Positions 17,470-26,326 are shown, counted from the first letter of the stretch. The stretch: DNA of 64,000 nt from Gaetbulibacter_B jejuensis (GCF_039524015.1 NZ_BAAAGF010000002.1:186001-250000), one strand, 5' to 3'. Notes: generated by a model from the sequence alone, not told the origin. Numbers and translations are program-made.

Positions 17470-18481
17470 GATTTAGGACCTCTTTATAGCTTGGTAATAT
17501 ACTAATAAATTTTTCAATAGTTTCTTTTAAGCCCAAATCACTTTTTCCACCAGCAGCATTTGTGTGTCCACCACCATTAAAATGTGCTCTTGAAAATTCG
17601 TTTACTGAAAATGCTCCTTTACTTCTTAGTGACACTTTTACAATGTTTTCTTGCTCGTTTTCTATAAAAATAACAGCAAATACAATACCTTCTAGCGAGA
17701 GGCCGTAATTAACAAAACCTTCGGTGTCACCTTTTTTAAAGTTGAATGTGTTAAGTTCTTGTTGCGACAAACTTATGTAAGCTGTTCTGTACTCTGGCAA
17801 TACTTTTAGGTTGCTGAGTGCACAACCTAATAATTGTAATCTGCTATAAGTATTGGTGTCGTAAATGTTATTGTGTATTTGAGCGTTATTTGCTCCTTTT
17901 TCAATTAAATTGGCAATGACTTTGTGGGTCGTACTTGTGGTTGAGGGAAACCTAAACGAACCAGTGTCAGTCATAATTCCTGTATATAAACAGGTTGAAA
18001 TGTCTTGGTCTATACTATCTTTATCACCTAAATTACAAATGAAATTATACACCATTTCACAGGTTGATGACATGCTAACATCAGAATACATATACAATGC
18101 ATAATCATCAGGTTGTTGATGGTGGTCAATCATTATCTTAATGCCTTTAGCAGATTGGATTGGAGTTTCCATATCTCCAATTCGGTTCAACGCATTAAAA
18201 TCTAAAGTGAAAATAATATCTGCTTGATTAATTACTGTGTCACAATCTTCCTGTTGTAGTTCGTATTTTAAAATTGAGGTTTCACTAGGCATCCACTTTA
18301 AAAAATCAGGATAATCATTAGGTGCAATTACTGTAACCTCATGATTGTACTTTTTAAGGTAATGGTATAAACCTAAGCTTGAACCTATAGCATCTCCATC
18401 AGGATTTTTATGAGGTACAATTACAATGTTTTTTTTGGAACTTAAAAGTTGTTTTATGCTGCTGTAATCTTCATTTGTCAT
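17462..18481 (-). CDS. nrnA: DHH-family oligoribonuclease / pAp phosphatase
   Basis: 339 residues. DHH phosphoesterase: motif I HKNPDGDAIGS (about 25-35), an Asp in FTLDFNAL, the family-naming DHHQQ, TGIMTDTGSFRFPST, and the DHHA1 glycine motif FNGGGHTNAAGG near the C-terminus. Proteins of this kind degrade very short RNAs and, in several species, pAp. Metal ligands are intact. First gene of the nrnA-gldI-PPIase operon, divergent from ndk with an 88-base shared promoter gap. Confidence 0.93.
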   Translation of the reverse strand: MTNEDYSSIKQLLSSKKNIVIVPHKNPDGDAIGSSLGLYHYLKKYNHEVTVIAPNDYPDFLKWMPSETSILKYELQQEDCDTVINQADIIFTLDFNALNRIGDMETPIQSAKGIKIMIDHHQQPDDYALYMYSDVSMSSTCEMVYNFICNLGDKDSIDQDISTCLYTGIMTDTGSFRFPSTTSTTHKVIANLIEKGANNAQIHNNIYDTNTYSRLQLLGCALSNLKVLPEYRTAYISLSQQELNTFNFKKGDTEGFVNYGLSLEGIVFAVIFIENEQENIVKVSLRSKGAFSVNEFSRAHFNGGGHTNAAGGKSDLGLKETIEKFISILPSYKEVLNHE

Positions 18482-18518
18482 ATCTGGCGAAGATACAATT
18501 TTTTAATATTGCTTTATA

Positions 18519-18548
18519 TTGTTTTTGTTAAGAAATACATTACTTTTG
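18519..18548 (+). promoter_or_regulatory. Promoter of ndk
   Basis: TTG (18519-18521), 19 bases, TACTTTTG (18541-18548): a full match to the Bacteroidetes TTG-N17-23-TAnnTTTG promoter, 21 bases before the ndk ATG. Confidence 0.7.
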
Positions 18549-18569
18549 CAACCAAATTAAAATAAACAA

Positions 18570-18989
18570 ATGGCAACAAATAGAACATTTACAATGCTTA
18601 AGCCAGATGCTGTTGAAAAAGGACACATTGGCGCAATATTAGAAAAAATAACTGCTTCAGGATTTAGAATTGTAGCAATGAAATTAACTCACATGACTAC
18701 TGCAGATGCAAAAGCTTTTTATGCTATTCACAGTGAAAGACCATTTTTTGGTGAGTTGGTTGAGTACATGACTCGTGGACCAATTGTAGCAGCTATCTTA
18801 GAAAAAGATAATGCTGTTGAAGATTTTAGAACTTTAATTGGAGCTACTAATCCTGCTGAGGCTGCTGAAGGTACAATACGTAAAATGTATGCTGCTTCTA
18901 TTGGTGAAAATGCTGTACACGGAAGTGATAGCGATGAGAACGCAGCTATTGAAGGTGCTTTCCATTTTTCAGGAAGAGAAATGTTTTAA
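18570..18989 (+). CDS. ndk: Nucleoside diphosphate kinase
   Basis: Transfers the gamma phosphate among nucleoside triphosphates through a phospho-histidine, balancing NTP and dNTP pools. 139 residues, the usual length. The start TFTMLKPDAVEKGHIG and the active-site block NAVHGSDSDENA (catalytic His within VHGSDS) are clear. It stands alone between its own promoter and a terminator. Confidence 0.98.
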   Translation: MATNRTFTMLKPDAVEKGHIGAILEKITASGFRIVAMKLTHMTTADAKAFYAIHSERPFFGELVEYMTRGPIVAAILEKDNAVEDFRTLIGATNPAEAAEGTIRKMYAASIGENAVHGSDSDENAAIEGAFHFSGREMF

Positions 18990-19003
18990 TAACATATAAT
19001 TCA

Positions 19004-19036
19004 TAAAAAAAGCAGCTCATTCAGCTGCTTTTTTTA
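19004..19036. terminator. Bidirectional terminator between ndk and the recF operon
   Basis: AGCAGCT (19011-19017), loop CATTC, AGCTGCT (19023-19029), with A-run on the left and T7 on the right; serves both convergent units. Confidence 0.85.
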
Positions 19037-19037
19037 T

Positions 19038-19334
19038 TTATCGTAGGACTAGTTTTTTGATAACGTCTTTACCTAAACTTTCATTGAGCATAGCAATAAT
19101 TTTTTCTTTTCCATAACTTAACTCTTCTCGTAAAACACTACTGCTTAACTGTACATAAAGTGTGTCTTGTTTTAAAACAATATTGGTAGTGTAGTTGTTT
19201 ACACCATTTCCCATCATGTTTTCCCAAGCATTGCGCACATTTACCTTATCTAAACCTTGTTGTAGGTTGTTAGTGTCTACAAACTCTTTTAGGAGGTCAC
19301 TAATAGGTGAGTGTTCGTTGTTGCGTTTGGACAT
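19038..19334 (-). CDS. DUF721 (DciA-like) protein
   Basis: 98 residues of the DUF721 family (ISDLLKEFVDTNNLQQGLDKVNVRNAWENMMG, then a beta stretch DTLYVQLSSSVLREELSYGKEKIIAMLNE). Longer relatives include DciA, the ancestral helicase operator that interacts with DnaB; whether this short form acts that way is not known. It is the last gene of a recF-lipoprotein-DUF721 operon and shares one base with the preceding stop, so a role in DNA replication or repair fits the neighbourhood. Confidence 0.85.
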   Translation of the reverse strand: MSKRNNEHSPISDLLKEFVDTNNLQQGLDKVNVRNAWENMMGNGVNNYTTNIVLKQDTLYVQLSSSVLREELSYGKEKIIAMLNESLGKDVIKKLVLR

Positions 19335-19756
19335 TATTCTTCAAGATTTATAGGTTCGTAACGTTTATAAAGATACATATCTTTATTGGCATTAAGAATT
19401 AAAAGTTCATCTTTTGTTGCGTTTAAAACCGTTTCTTTCCAGCTGTGAAAAGGTGTTTTGTAATAGAGGTTTAAACTATCGTTTTCTAAGACAATCTTAA
19501 GTTGTTCAGCATCATTGGACGTTTCAAAAGTTCCTGAGAAATTAGGTTTCAACTTTTTTCTAAAACCTGTTAAGCTGTCAGTAATTTCAATATAATCTAT
19601 AGTGCTGTTAAAATTGTAGTCGCGTTTTGAACCATCTTTTAAAGTTACTTCGTCAATTTCCCAATAACCTTCAACATGTTCTACAAATGTATCAGGATTG
19701 TTAGAGCAATTAAAAAATGCCATAAACACTAAGCTAACGCAAAAGGCTCTTATCAT
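19334..19756 (-). CDS. Small lipoprotein, lipocalin-like
   Basis: 140 residues. Lipoprotein signal MIRAFCVSLVFMAFFNC with the likely modified Cys at 17. The mature part begins VEGYWEIDEVTLKDGSKRDYNFN and is all beta strands, the pattern of Bacteroidetes lipocalin-like lipoproteins. No ligand or enzyme motif is seen. It overlaps the recF stop by 4 bases and precedes DUF721, so it is translated from the recF transcript; why an envelope protein should sit there is not clear. Confidence 0.75.
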   Translation of the reverse strand: MIRAFCVSLVFMAFFNCSNNPDTFVEHVEGYWEIDEVTLKDGSKRDYNFNSTIDYIEITDSLTGFRKKLKPNFSGTFETSNDAEQLKIVLENDSLNLYYKTPFHSWKETVLNATKDELLILNANKDMYLYKRYEPINLEE

Positions 19757-20832
19757 AATTCAAATATTTTATACGATTGATGAATTTGTTTCACAACATT
19801 TTCGGTACGTTCAGCATGCGTATCGCTTATAAAGAGTTGACCAAAATGCTCATCGTCAACAAGACCAACTATTTGTGCTACGCGTTGTTCGTCTAGTTTA
19901 TCAAAAATGTCATCTAAAAGCAAAATAGGAGCAACACCACTTTCTTGTTTTAAGAAATCAAACTGAGCCAGTTTTAATGCAATTAAAAACGATTTTTGCT
20001 GTCCTTGGCTTCCAAATTTTTTGATAGGATATTGCTCAATTTCAAAAATAAGATCGTCTTTATGAGTGCCTACACTTGTATATTGTAAAGCTTTGTCTTT
20101 ATTGAGGTTTTTGCTAAGGAGTTCGCTTAATTGTGCTTCAAACAAATCGCTTTTATAACTAAGATTTACAACTTCATTATTATTACTAATAGCATTGTAA
20201 CGCGATTTAAAAATAGGAATAAAGGCTTTTAAAAAAGCATCTCTAGTTTTAAAAATAGAGGTTCCGTAAGTATTTAACTGGTCGTTATAAACCTCTAGTG
20301 TTTGGGCATTAAATGTATTGTTGAGTGCAAAATACTTCAATAACGCATTGCGTTGTGAGAGTACTTTGTTGTAGTTAATTAAATCGCTTAAATACTGTTT
20401 GTTGCTTTGTGAAATAACGTTGTCTATGAATTTTCGACGTGTATCGCTACCTTCAATAATTAGGTCTCTATCAGCAGGCGAAATAATTACCAAAGGAATA
20501 AACCCAATATGGTCGCTAAATTTATCGTACACTTTTCCATTGCGCTTAATCATCTTTTTTTGACCACGTTTTAGCGACACGATAATCTTTTCGGTTTTAT
20601 CATCTTTGTCAAACACACCATCAACAACAAAAAAATCAGCATCGTGTTTTATGTTTTGTGTAGCTACAGGATTAAAATAACTTTTTCCAAAAGCTAAATG
20701 ATAAATAGCATCTAAAACATTAGTCTTCCCAACTCCGTTTGAACCTACAAAGCAGTTTATCTTAGTGTCAAAAGCAAAGGATTGGCTTTCAAAATTCTTG
20801 TAATTAAGTAGGGAAAGGGAATTTAAAATCAT
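19753..20832 (-). CDS. recF: DNA replication and repair protein RecF
   Basis: SMC-like ATPase that loads RecA on gapped DNA with RecO and RecR. 359 residues. Walker A GSNGVGKTN (about 30-38), signature region FGSQGQQKS, Walker B ILLLDDIFDKLD with the D-loop after it. Reads leftward, first gene of the recF-lipoprotein-DUF721 operon, divergent from the TPR gene. It is not beside dnaA or dnaN here, as is common in Bacteroidetes. Confidence 0.96.
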   Translation of the reverse strand: MILNSLSLLNYKNFESQSFAFDTKINCFVGSNGVGKTNVLDAIYHLAFGKSYFNPVATQNIKHDADFFVVDGVFDKDDKTEKIIVSLKRGQKKMIKRNGKVYDKFSDHIGFIPLVIISPADRDLIIEGSDTRRKFIDNVISQSNKQYLSDLINYNKVLSQRNALLKYFALNNTFNAQTLEVYNDQLNTYGTSIFKTRDAFLKAFIPIFKSRYNAISNNNEVVNLSYKSDLFEAQLSELLSKNLNKDKALQYTSVGTHKDDLIFEIEQYPIKKFGSQGQQKSFLIALKLAQFDFLKQESGVAPILLLDDIFDKLDEQRVAQIVGLVDDEHFGQLFISDTHAERTENVVKQIHQSYKIFEL

Positions 20833-20937
20833 AAAACAAACAATATATTGATGTTTTTGGTTAACAATTATGGAAAAGGATGTGCAAATTATTGAAAAAT
20901 AACAAATAATTTACCTTTTATTTACCAATAAAAATTT

Positions 20938-20945
20938 TATTTTTG
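20938..20945 (+). promoter_or_regulatory. -7 promoter box of the TPR-ribH operon
   Basis: TATTTTTG (TAnnTTTG consensus) 21 bases before the ATG at 20967. It supports that ATG over a TTG at 20943 that lies inside the box. Confidence 0.5.
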
Positions 20946-20966
20946 CGGCGCATAAATAGAGAATAT

Positions 20967-21731
20967 ATGGCAACTTATAAGAAAAGAGGATATAAACCAA
21001 AGACTAAAGAAGAAAAAGTTGAAGCTATTGAAGAACACTCAACAACAGCTGAAGTTTTTAACACTTTAGATGAAACAGCTTCTAAGACTGAAGAATGGGC
21101 TGTTAAAAATCAAAACTATATTTATATTATTGTTGGTGTAGCTGTTGCAGTTATACTTGGATACTTAGGTTACAATAAATTTGTTGCTGAACCAAAAGCT
21201 GGAGAAGCTATGAATGAAATGTATAAAGCACAACAATATTTTGACCAAGCGGTTAATGGTGTTGAAAAAGATTCTTTATATACATTAGCTTTAAATGGAG
21301 GTGAAGGTAAATATGGTATGGTTGATATTGCTGATAAATACAGTGGTACTCCTGCAGGTAATTTAGCCAACTATTATGCAGGTATGGCTTACTTAAACCT
21401 AAATAAATATTCTGAAGCAATTTCTTACTTAAACAATTTTTCAAGTGATGATATCATGTTAGCACCACTTGCAAAAGGAGGAATTGGTGATGCTTTTGTG
21501 CAATTGAATCAGCCAAAAGATGCTATGGATTACTACGAGCAAGCTATTGCAATTTCTAATAATGAGTTTACAACACCATTATATTTATACAAAGCTGGTA
21601 CATTAGCATTGTCTCAAGGTGAAAACCAAAAAGCATTAAACTATTTTACAAGAATAAAAGAAGAATTTTCTGCTTCAAATGAAGCTTCTAATATAGATGT
21701 ACTTATAGGAAAAGCAGAAGCAAGTTTATAA
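20967..21731 (+). CDS. Membrane-anchored tetratricopeptide repeat protein
   Basis: 254 residues from the ATG at 20967. Basic N-terminus (ATYKKRGYKPKTKEEK), one membrane segment (about 52-72, IYIIVGVAVAVILGYLGY), then a periplasmic helical region with TPR units (about 125-235: AGMAYLNLNKYSEAISYLNNF, GDAFVQLNQPKDAMDYYEQAI, AGTLALSQGENQKALNYFTRI). It resembles the YfgM type of ancillary translocon proteins, with one TM and a TPR tail, but the match is structural only. It lies 5 bases upstream of ribH and is probably cotranscribed. Confidence 0.85.
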   Translation: MATYKKRGYKPKTKEEKVEAIEEHSTTAEVFNTLDETASKTEEWAVKNQNYIYIIVGVAVAVILGYLGYNKFVAEPKAGEAMNEMYKAQQYFDQAVNGVEKDSLYTLALNGGEGKYGMVDIADKYSGTPAGNLANYYAGMAYLNLNKYSEAISYLNNFSSDDIMLAPLAKGGIGDAFVQLNQPKDAMDYYEQAIAISNNEFTTPLYLYKAGTLALSQGENQKALNYFTRIKEEFSASNEASNIDVLIGKAEASL

Positions 21732-21736
21732 TACAT

Positions 21737-22216
21737 ATGGCAACTGCAAATTTATCCGAATACGATAAAAACACAATCCCAAACGCGAAAGACTTTCGGT
21801 TTGGGATTGTTGTTTCTGAATGGAACGATACCATTACAAATGGCCTTTTTAAAGGCGCTTACGATACATTAATTGAGCATGGTGCTTTACCTGAAAACAT
21901 TGTATATTGGCAAGTTCCTGGTAGCTACGAGCTAATTTATGGAAGCAAAAAAATGCAAGAGCAAATGGTAAATGCTGTTATTGCTATTGGTAGTGTTATA
22001 CAAGGCGAAACAAAGCATTTTGATTTTGTTTGTGAAGCTGTTTCTCAAGGTATCAAAGACCTTAACGTGATGCGTGAAACACCAGTTATATTTTGTGTGT
22101 TAACCGACAACAATATGCAACAAGCAATTGATAGGTCTGGAGGTAAACATGGTAACAAAGGTGTTGAAGCTGCTGTTGCTGCAATAAAAATGGCAGAGCT
22201 TAGACGAAAAGCTTAA
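21737..22216 (+). CDS. ribH: 6,7-dimethyl-8-ribityllumazine synthase
   Basis: Penultimate step of riboflavin synthesis; condenses the ribityl-aminouracil with 3,4-dihydroxy-2-butanone 4-phosphate. 159 residues. Conserved blocks visible: FGIVVSEWND, WQVPGSYELIYGSKKM, AIGSVIQGETKHFDFVCEAVSQG (with the catalytic His), PVIFCVLTDNNMQQAIDRSGGKHGNKG. Cytosolic and normally a 60-mer or pentamer. Follows the TPR gene; a new promoter begins about 50 bases after its stop. Confidence 0.97.
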   Translation: MATANLSEYDKNTIPNAKDFRFGIVVSEWNDTITNGLFKGAYDTLIEHGALPENIVYWQVPGSYELIYGSKKMQEQMVNAVIAIGSVIQGETKHFDFVCEAVSQGIKDLNVMRETPVIFCVLTDNNMQQAIDRSGGKHGNKGVEAAVAAIKMAELRRKA

Positions 22217-22268
22217 AAACACTATTCTTCATTTTAAAACTGTTAACAATTTTTAGCAGTTGAAAGGC

Positions 22269-22297
22269 TTGTTTTCCTAGCTTTTTAAGTACATTTG
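22269..22297 (+). promoter_or_regulatory. Promoter of the small-protein/mutL/rhomboid operon
   Basis: TTG (22269-22271), 18 bases, TACATTTG (22290-22297): full Bacteroidetes consensus, 26 bases before the GTG start at 22324. Confidence 0.65.
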
Positions 22298-22323
22298 AAG
22301 TGTAACAACGATTATATTTTATA

Positions 22324-22542
22324 GTGGAGTTTTTTAAGCAACGTAAAAATAAACGTTTCAGTTATACACCTAAACATCTTAGAGACCAAGATGATACTGC
22401 CAAGAAAAGTGTTGAAGCACAATGGGAAGAGGTAAGAGCTGCTAACAAACGTAAGAAAAGTATTTTTACTACTTTACCCTTTTTGGTCTTGTTTTTGATT
22501 GGTGTATTAGTAATACTTTACATATTAAGTCGTTACGAATAA
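22324..22542 (+). CDS. Small single-pass membrane protein (paralogue 1)
   Basis: 72 residues from a GTG start. N-terminal motif FFKQRKNKRFSYTPK, a charged middle, and one C-terminal membrane segment (about 48-68, LPFLVLFLIGVLVILYIL). The next gene has the same plan and a recognisably related N-terminus (RRNKKFEYTPR), so the two are paralogues. Such proteins are sometimes labelled riboflavin synthase beta subunit in databases because they follow ribH, but nothing in them resembles that enzyme. Function unknown. Located 14 bases before the second copy and upstream of mutL. Confidence 0.8.
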   Translation: MEFFKQRKNKRFSYTPKHLRDQDDTAKKSVEAQWEEVRAANKRKKSIFTTLPFLVLFLIGVLVILYILSRYE

Positions 22543-22556
22543 TAAAGCGTTACATC

Positions 22557-22838
22557 ATGTTTAAATTACGAAGAAATAAAAAGTTTGAATACACTCCTAG
22601 ATACTATAAAGGTGAGGGAAGTCCTTATGAAATTAAGCATAAATTTGACGAACACAGGCAAACTGTAGGAAGCAATAAAGGATTAAAAACCAAGTTTGTT
22701 AATGCCATTGACGATTATAAGCATAATGAAGATACGGCAGGAGCCAACAGACGTGTATTGATTATTATAGGTGTATTGATTTTGGTTTTTTTGATTTTTA
22801 TTGATTTTGACCTGTCAATATTCTTTTCAAAACGCTAA
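22557..22838 (+). CDS. Small single-pass membrane protein (paralogue 2)
   Basis: 93 residues. N-terminal LRRNKKFEYTPRYYKGEG, a basic/acidic middle and a C-terminal membrane segment (about 66-87, VLIIIGVLILVFLIFIDF). Related to the 72-residue protein just upstream through the shared RxNKxFxYTP motif, the position of the TM segment and its length. Its stop overlaps the mutL ATG by one base, so expression is tied to mutL. The role is unknown. Confidence 0.82.
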   Translation: MFKLRRNKKFEYTPRYYKGEGSPYEIKHKFDEHRQTVGSNKGLKTKFVNAIDDYKHNEDTAGANRRVLIIIGVLILVFLIFIDFDLSIFFSKR

Positions 22839-24700
22839 TGGCAGACATTATTCAACTATTACCAGACCATGTTGCTAACCAAATTGCAGCAGGCGAAGTC
22901 GTGCAAAGACCTGCTTCAGTGGTTAAGGAGCTTCTCGAAAATGCAATAGATGCTGAGTCTACTGAAATAAAACTTATTATAAAAGACTCAGGTAAAACAC
23001 TTATTCAGGTTATTGATAATGGTAAAGGCATGAGTGTTACTGATGCACGTTTAAGCTTTGAGCGTCATGCAACATCCAAAATACGCGCTGCTGAAGATTT
23101 ATTCAATTTACATACAAAAGGGTTTAGAGGCGAAGCATTAGCTAGTATTGCTGCTATTGCTCATGTTGAACTTAAAACCAAACAAGAGCAAGACGAACTA
23201 GGAACCCAAATTGAGATTGAAGGTAGCGACCTTAAAGCTCAAAATGTTGTGGTAACACCTAAAGGAACGTCTTTAGCTGTAAAACATTTATTTTTTAATA
23301 TTCCTGCTCGACGCAATTTTTTAAAATCTAATGCAGTAGAGTTACGACATATTATCGATGAATTTCATCGTGTAGCATTAGCGCATCCAAGTATTGTGTT
23401 TGCAATGTATCATAATGGCAGCGAAATTTTTAATCTACCAAGTAGTAATTACAGACAACGTGTAGTTAATATTTTTGGAGGTAAAACCAACGAAAAGTTA
23501 GTTCCTGTTGAAGAAACTACTGAAGTTCTAAAAATTTCAGGGTTTGTAGGAAAACCTGAGTTTGCTAAAAAGACAAAGAACGAACAGTTCTTTTTTGTAA
23601 ATAATCGTTTTATCAAAAGTCCTTACCTTAATCATGCTATCAATTCAGCATTTGAAGGTTTGGTAAAAGATGGAGCGCATCCAAGCTATTTTTTAAATCT
23701 TACTGTAGATCCAAAAACTATTGATATCAATATTCATCCAACAAAAACCGAAATTAAGTTTGATGATGAACATACTTTGTATGCTATTTTAAGATCAGCA
23801 GTAAAACACAGCTTAGGGCAATTTAACATTGCGCCAGTTTTAGATTTTGATAGTGATCCTAACCTAAACACGCCTTACGATTATAAAGATAAGAGTGTTG
23901 CTACACCACCAACAATAGAAGTTGATAGAGATTTCAATCCTTTTAAGGAAAAAGTATCTCATGGAGTTGGAAGCAGTAAACCTGCAGTTACCTTTAAGAA
24001 ACAAAATACATCTAGTTGGGACAGTTTGTATGTGGGATTAGAATCAAAAAGTACACAGCAAGACCATAATTTTAGTGAAGTAGAGTTTGAAAGCGATTCA
24101 AAAAATGAAACCTTGTTTGATGATTCGCAAACCGAAACTACACAAGCTACTTATCAGCTTCACAACAAATACATTGTGAGTACTATAAAATCTGGTATGT
24201 TGATGATAGATCAGCATAGAGCGCATCAACGTGTGTTGTACGAAAATTTATTGAAAAATATGACTGTGAAAGAAGCTGTTAGTCAGCAGTTGTTATTTCC
24301 GTTGCAGTTGCATTTTTCCTCAACAGAATTGCCAATACTTATTCAGTTAAAAGAAGACTTAGAAAGTACAGGTTTTGCATTTTCTAGCGTTAAAGACCAT
24401 ACTATAGAGATTACAGGTGTTCCTTTAGGTGTTCCTGAGAGTGAAGTGTCTATTATTTTAGAACAACTGATAAGTGATGTTGAGCAAGAAGTACCAGACA
24501 GTAATTTTAGTGCTACAGATTTATTAGCAAAATCTATGGCAAAAAGTTTAGCTATAAAAACAGGTCAATCGCTTAATAAACAAGAACAAGAGCATTTGGT
24601 AAATTCACTATTTGCTTGTAAGGAACCTACAGTTTCGCCAACAAATAAAACGACTTTTATAACCATGAGTGTTGATGATATCGACAAAAAATTTATGTAA
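22838..24700 (+). CDS. mutL: DNA mismatch repair protein MutL
   Basis: 620 residues. N-terminal GHKL ATPase: VKELLENAIDA (catalytic Glu about 34), DNGKGM, TKGFRGEAL (94-101), GT.L.V motif. The C-terminal dimerisation domain carries DQHRAHQRVLYE at 458-469, which corresponds to the MutL endonuclease motif DQHAxxExxxxE but has Arg for Ala and Gln for the first Glu. The zinc-site motif CPHGRP is not found; the equivalent place near the C-terminus reads FACKEPTVSP. Whether the endonuclease is active is therefore uncertain. Followed at 3 bases by a rhomboid protease gene. Confidence 0.95.
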   Translation: MADIIQLLPDHVANQIAAGEVVQRPASVVKELLENAIDAESTEIKLIIKDSGKTLIQVIDNGKGMSVTDARLSFERHATSKIRAAEDLFNLHTKGFRGEALASIAAIAHVELKTKQEQDELGTQIEIEGSDLKAQNVVVTPKGTSLAVKHLFFNIPARRNFLKSNAVELRHIIDEFHRVALAHPSIVFAMYHNGSEIFNLPSSNYRQRVVNIFGGKTNEKLVPVEETTEVLKISGFVGKPEFAKKTKNEQFFFVNNRFIKSPYLNHAINSAFEGLVKDGAHPSYFLNLTVDPKTIDINIHPTKTEIKFDDEHTLYAILRSAVKHSLGQFNIAPVLDFDSDPNLNTPYDYKDKSVATPPTIEVDRDFNPFKEKVSHGVGSSKPAVTFKKQNTSSWDSLYVGLESKSTQQDHNFSEVEFESDSKNETLFDDSQTETTQATYQLHNKYIVSTIKSGMLMIDQHRAHQRVLYENLLKNMTVKEAVSQQLLFPLQLHFSSTELPILIQLKEDLESTGFAFSSVKDHTIEITGVPLGVPESEVSIILEQLISDVEQEVPDSNFSATDLLAKSMAKSLAIKTGQSLNKQEQEHLVNSLFACKEPTVSPTNKTTFITMSVDDIDKKFM

Positions 24701-24703
24701 GCT

Positions 24704-25456
24704 ATGATGAGAATTACAGAAACGGTTAAGCACCTTATTATTATAAATGTCCTGGTTTTTATAGGATGTCAAGTTGTTGGAGATAAAGCCTTTGCTCTTT
24801 TATCTATGTGGTTTCCTGAAAACGACAACTTTCAAGTTTGGCAAATTTTTACGCATATGTTTATGCATCATCCTACATTTTATTTACATATTCTTTTCAA
24901 TATGTTGGGTATATGGATGTTTGGGAGTCCTTTGGAGCAGATGTGGGGAAGAAATAAGTTTTTGTTTTTTTACTTTTCATGTGGATTAGGAGCAGTGCTT
25001 ATTCCATTATTGATTGACTATGTACAATTTAATTCTATAATAAGTCCATTACTTGCTGATGGATTAGATAAAGAAACTTTAGTTTCAATTTTAAATCAAG
25101 AAAAGTACAACCCTGATTGGGTAAAAACTATAGGAGAAAGTAATTGGAACTCTTTGCAAAAAATATTTTATTCTAATAGTTTAGGAGCTTCTGGAGCCTT
25201 AATGGGACTTTTGGTTGCGTTTGGGATGTCTTTTCCAAATGCTGAGTTGATGTTGATTTTTTTGCCGATTCCTATTAAAGCAAAGTATTTTATTCCATTA
25301 TTGTTAGGTTACGAAGTGATTTCAGGTCTCACAGGAGGGAATTCTATGTTTGGAGTTAGTGTTGCACATTTTGCTCACGTTGGTGGTGCATTAACAGGGT
25401 TTATAATTATGTGGTATTGGAAAAAAAATCAGTTTAATAAAAATAGATGGGATTAA
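24704..25456 (+). CDS. Rhomboid intramembrane serine protease
   Basis: 250 residues, about six membrane segments. Rhomboid marks: HMFMHHPTFYLHILFNMLGIWMFG in the L1/TM2 region, the catalytic serine in LGASGALMG and the catalytic His in AHFAHVGGALTGF. A soluble insert (about 103-150) lies between TM3 and the Ser-bearing segment. Starts ATGATG, either codon possible. Directly followed (no gap) by a second rhomboid of a different subtype; both probably cleave membrane proteins, with unknown substrates. Confidence 0.92.
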   Translation: MMRITETVKHLIIINVLVFIGCQVVGDKAFALLSMWFPENDNFQVWQIFTHMFMHHPTFYLHILFNMLGIWMFGSPLEQMWGRNKFLFFYFSCGLGAVLIPLLIDYVQFNSIISPLLADGLDKETLVSILNQEKYNPDWVKTIGESNWNSLQKIFYSNSLGASGALMGLLVAFGMSFPNAELMLIFLPIPIKAKYFIPLLLGYEVISGLTGGNSMFGVSVAHFAHVGGALTGFIIMWYWKKNQFNKNRWD

Positions 25457-26326
25457 ATGACAACGCTTACACAAGACATACAAGACAAACTAAAACGTCT
25501 TAATGCCTTTGAAAAGATTATAGGTGTTAATGTTGTTATATATATAATTGGGTTTATACTTACTAAGGTTAAAAACACTACCAATGTATTGCATTGGTTT
25601 GAATTACCTGTGAGTCTTAACGATTTTATATATCAACCTTGGTCTATTTTCACCTATGGTTTTGTGCATTACGGCTTTTGGCATATTGCTCTAAATATGC
25701 TTATTCTGTATTTTATTTCTAACATGCTGGTTAATCTTTTTAGTGTAAAGCTATCTTTGAATATTTACTTTTTAGGAATTTTATTTGGCGGACTTGCATT
25801 TGTATTGGTTCATACACTTTTTTCTGGAAGCTTGGTAAATTATACATTGCCATTGGTAGGAGCATCAGCAGGAGTAAGGGCCCTAATTATTTTTTTAAGT
25901 GCTTATATGCCTAATAAAGAAGCACGATTGGTAACCATAAATATTAAGCTTTGGTATATAGGTGTAGCAATGGTTGTTATTGATATTCTTGGATTGTTTA
26001 CCATAAACCAAGGTGGTTATGTAGCGCATTTAGGAGGAAGTTTGTTAGGATATTTATATGCACAACAATTAACTAAAGGAAATGATATAGGCAAAGGCTT
26101 TGAGCGTATAATGGATAGCGTTGCTAGTATGTTTAAACGAAAGTCACCTTTAAAAACAGTTCATAAGAGCAAGAAAAAACCGTTTGCAGGCCATAATAAA
26201 GACGACTTTAATGAGTTTACTAAACAAAAACGAATTGACCTCATTCTAGATAAAATCAGTAAAAGCGGTTATGAAAGTTTAACTAAAGAAGAAAAAGCGT
26301 TTTTATTTAAATCAGGTAAGGATTAA
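25457..26326 (+). CDS. Rhomboid intramembrane serine protease with C-terminal tail
   Basis: 289 residues. Membrane domain about 18-205 with FTYGFVHYGFWHIALNMLILYF, catalytic serine in GASAGVRAL and catalytic His in GYVAHLGGSLLGYLYA. The last 80 residues are soluble, basic, and end in a conserved-looking helical motif (RIDLILDKISKSGYESLTKEEKAFLF) found at the end of many Bacteroidetes rhomboids. Begins at the base after the first rhomboid stops and ends 6 bases before the EEP gene, all in one operon. Confidence 0.92.
   Translation: MTTLTQDIQDKLKRLNAFEKIIGVNVVIYIIGFILTKVKNTTNVLHWFELPVSLNDFIYQPWSIFTYGFVHYGFWHIALNMLILYFISNMLVNLFSVKLSLNIYFLGILFGGLAFVLVHTLFSGSLVNYTLPLVGASAGVRALIIFLSAYMPNKEARLVTINIKLWYIGVAMVVIDILGLFTINQGGYVAHLGGSLLGYLYAQQLTKGNDIGKGFERIMDSVASMFKRKSPLKTVHKSKKKPFAGHNKDDFNEFTKQKRIDLILDKISKSGYESLTKEEKAFLFKSGKD

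Noticed and set aside
24704..26326. Rhomboid pair as a recent tandem duplication
   Set aside because: The two differ in membrane topology, active-site context (GASGALMG versus GASAGVRA) and C-terminal tail; they are distinct subtypes that are usually adjacent in Bacteroidetes.
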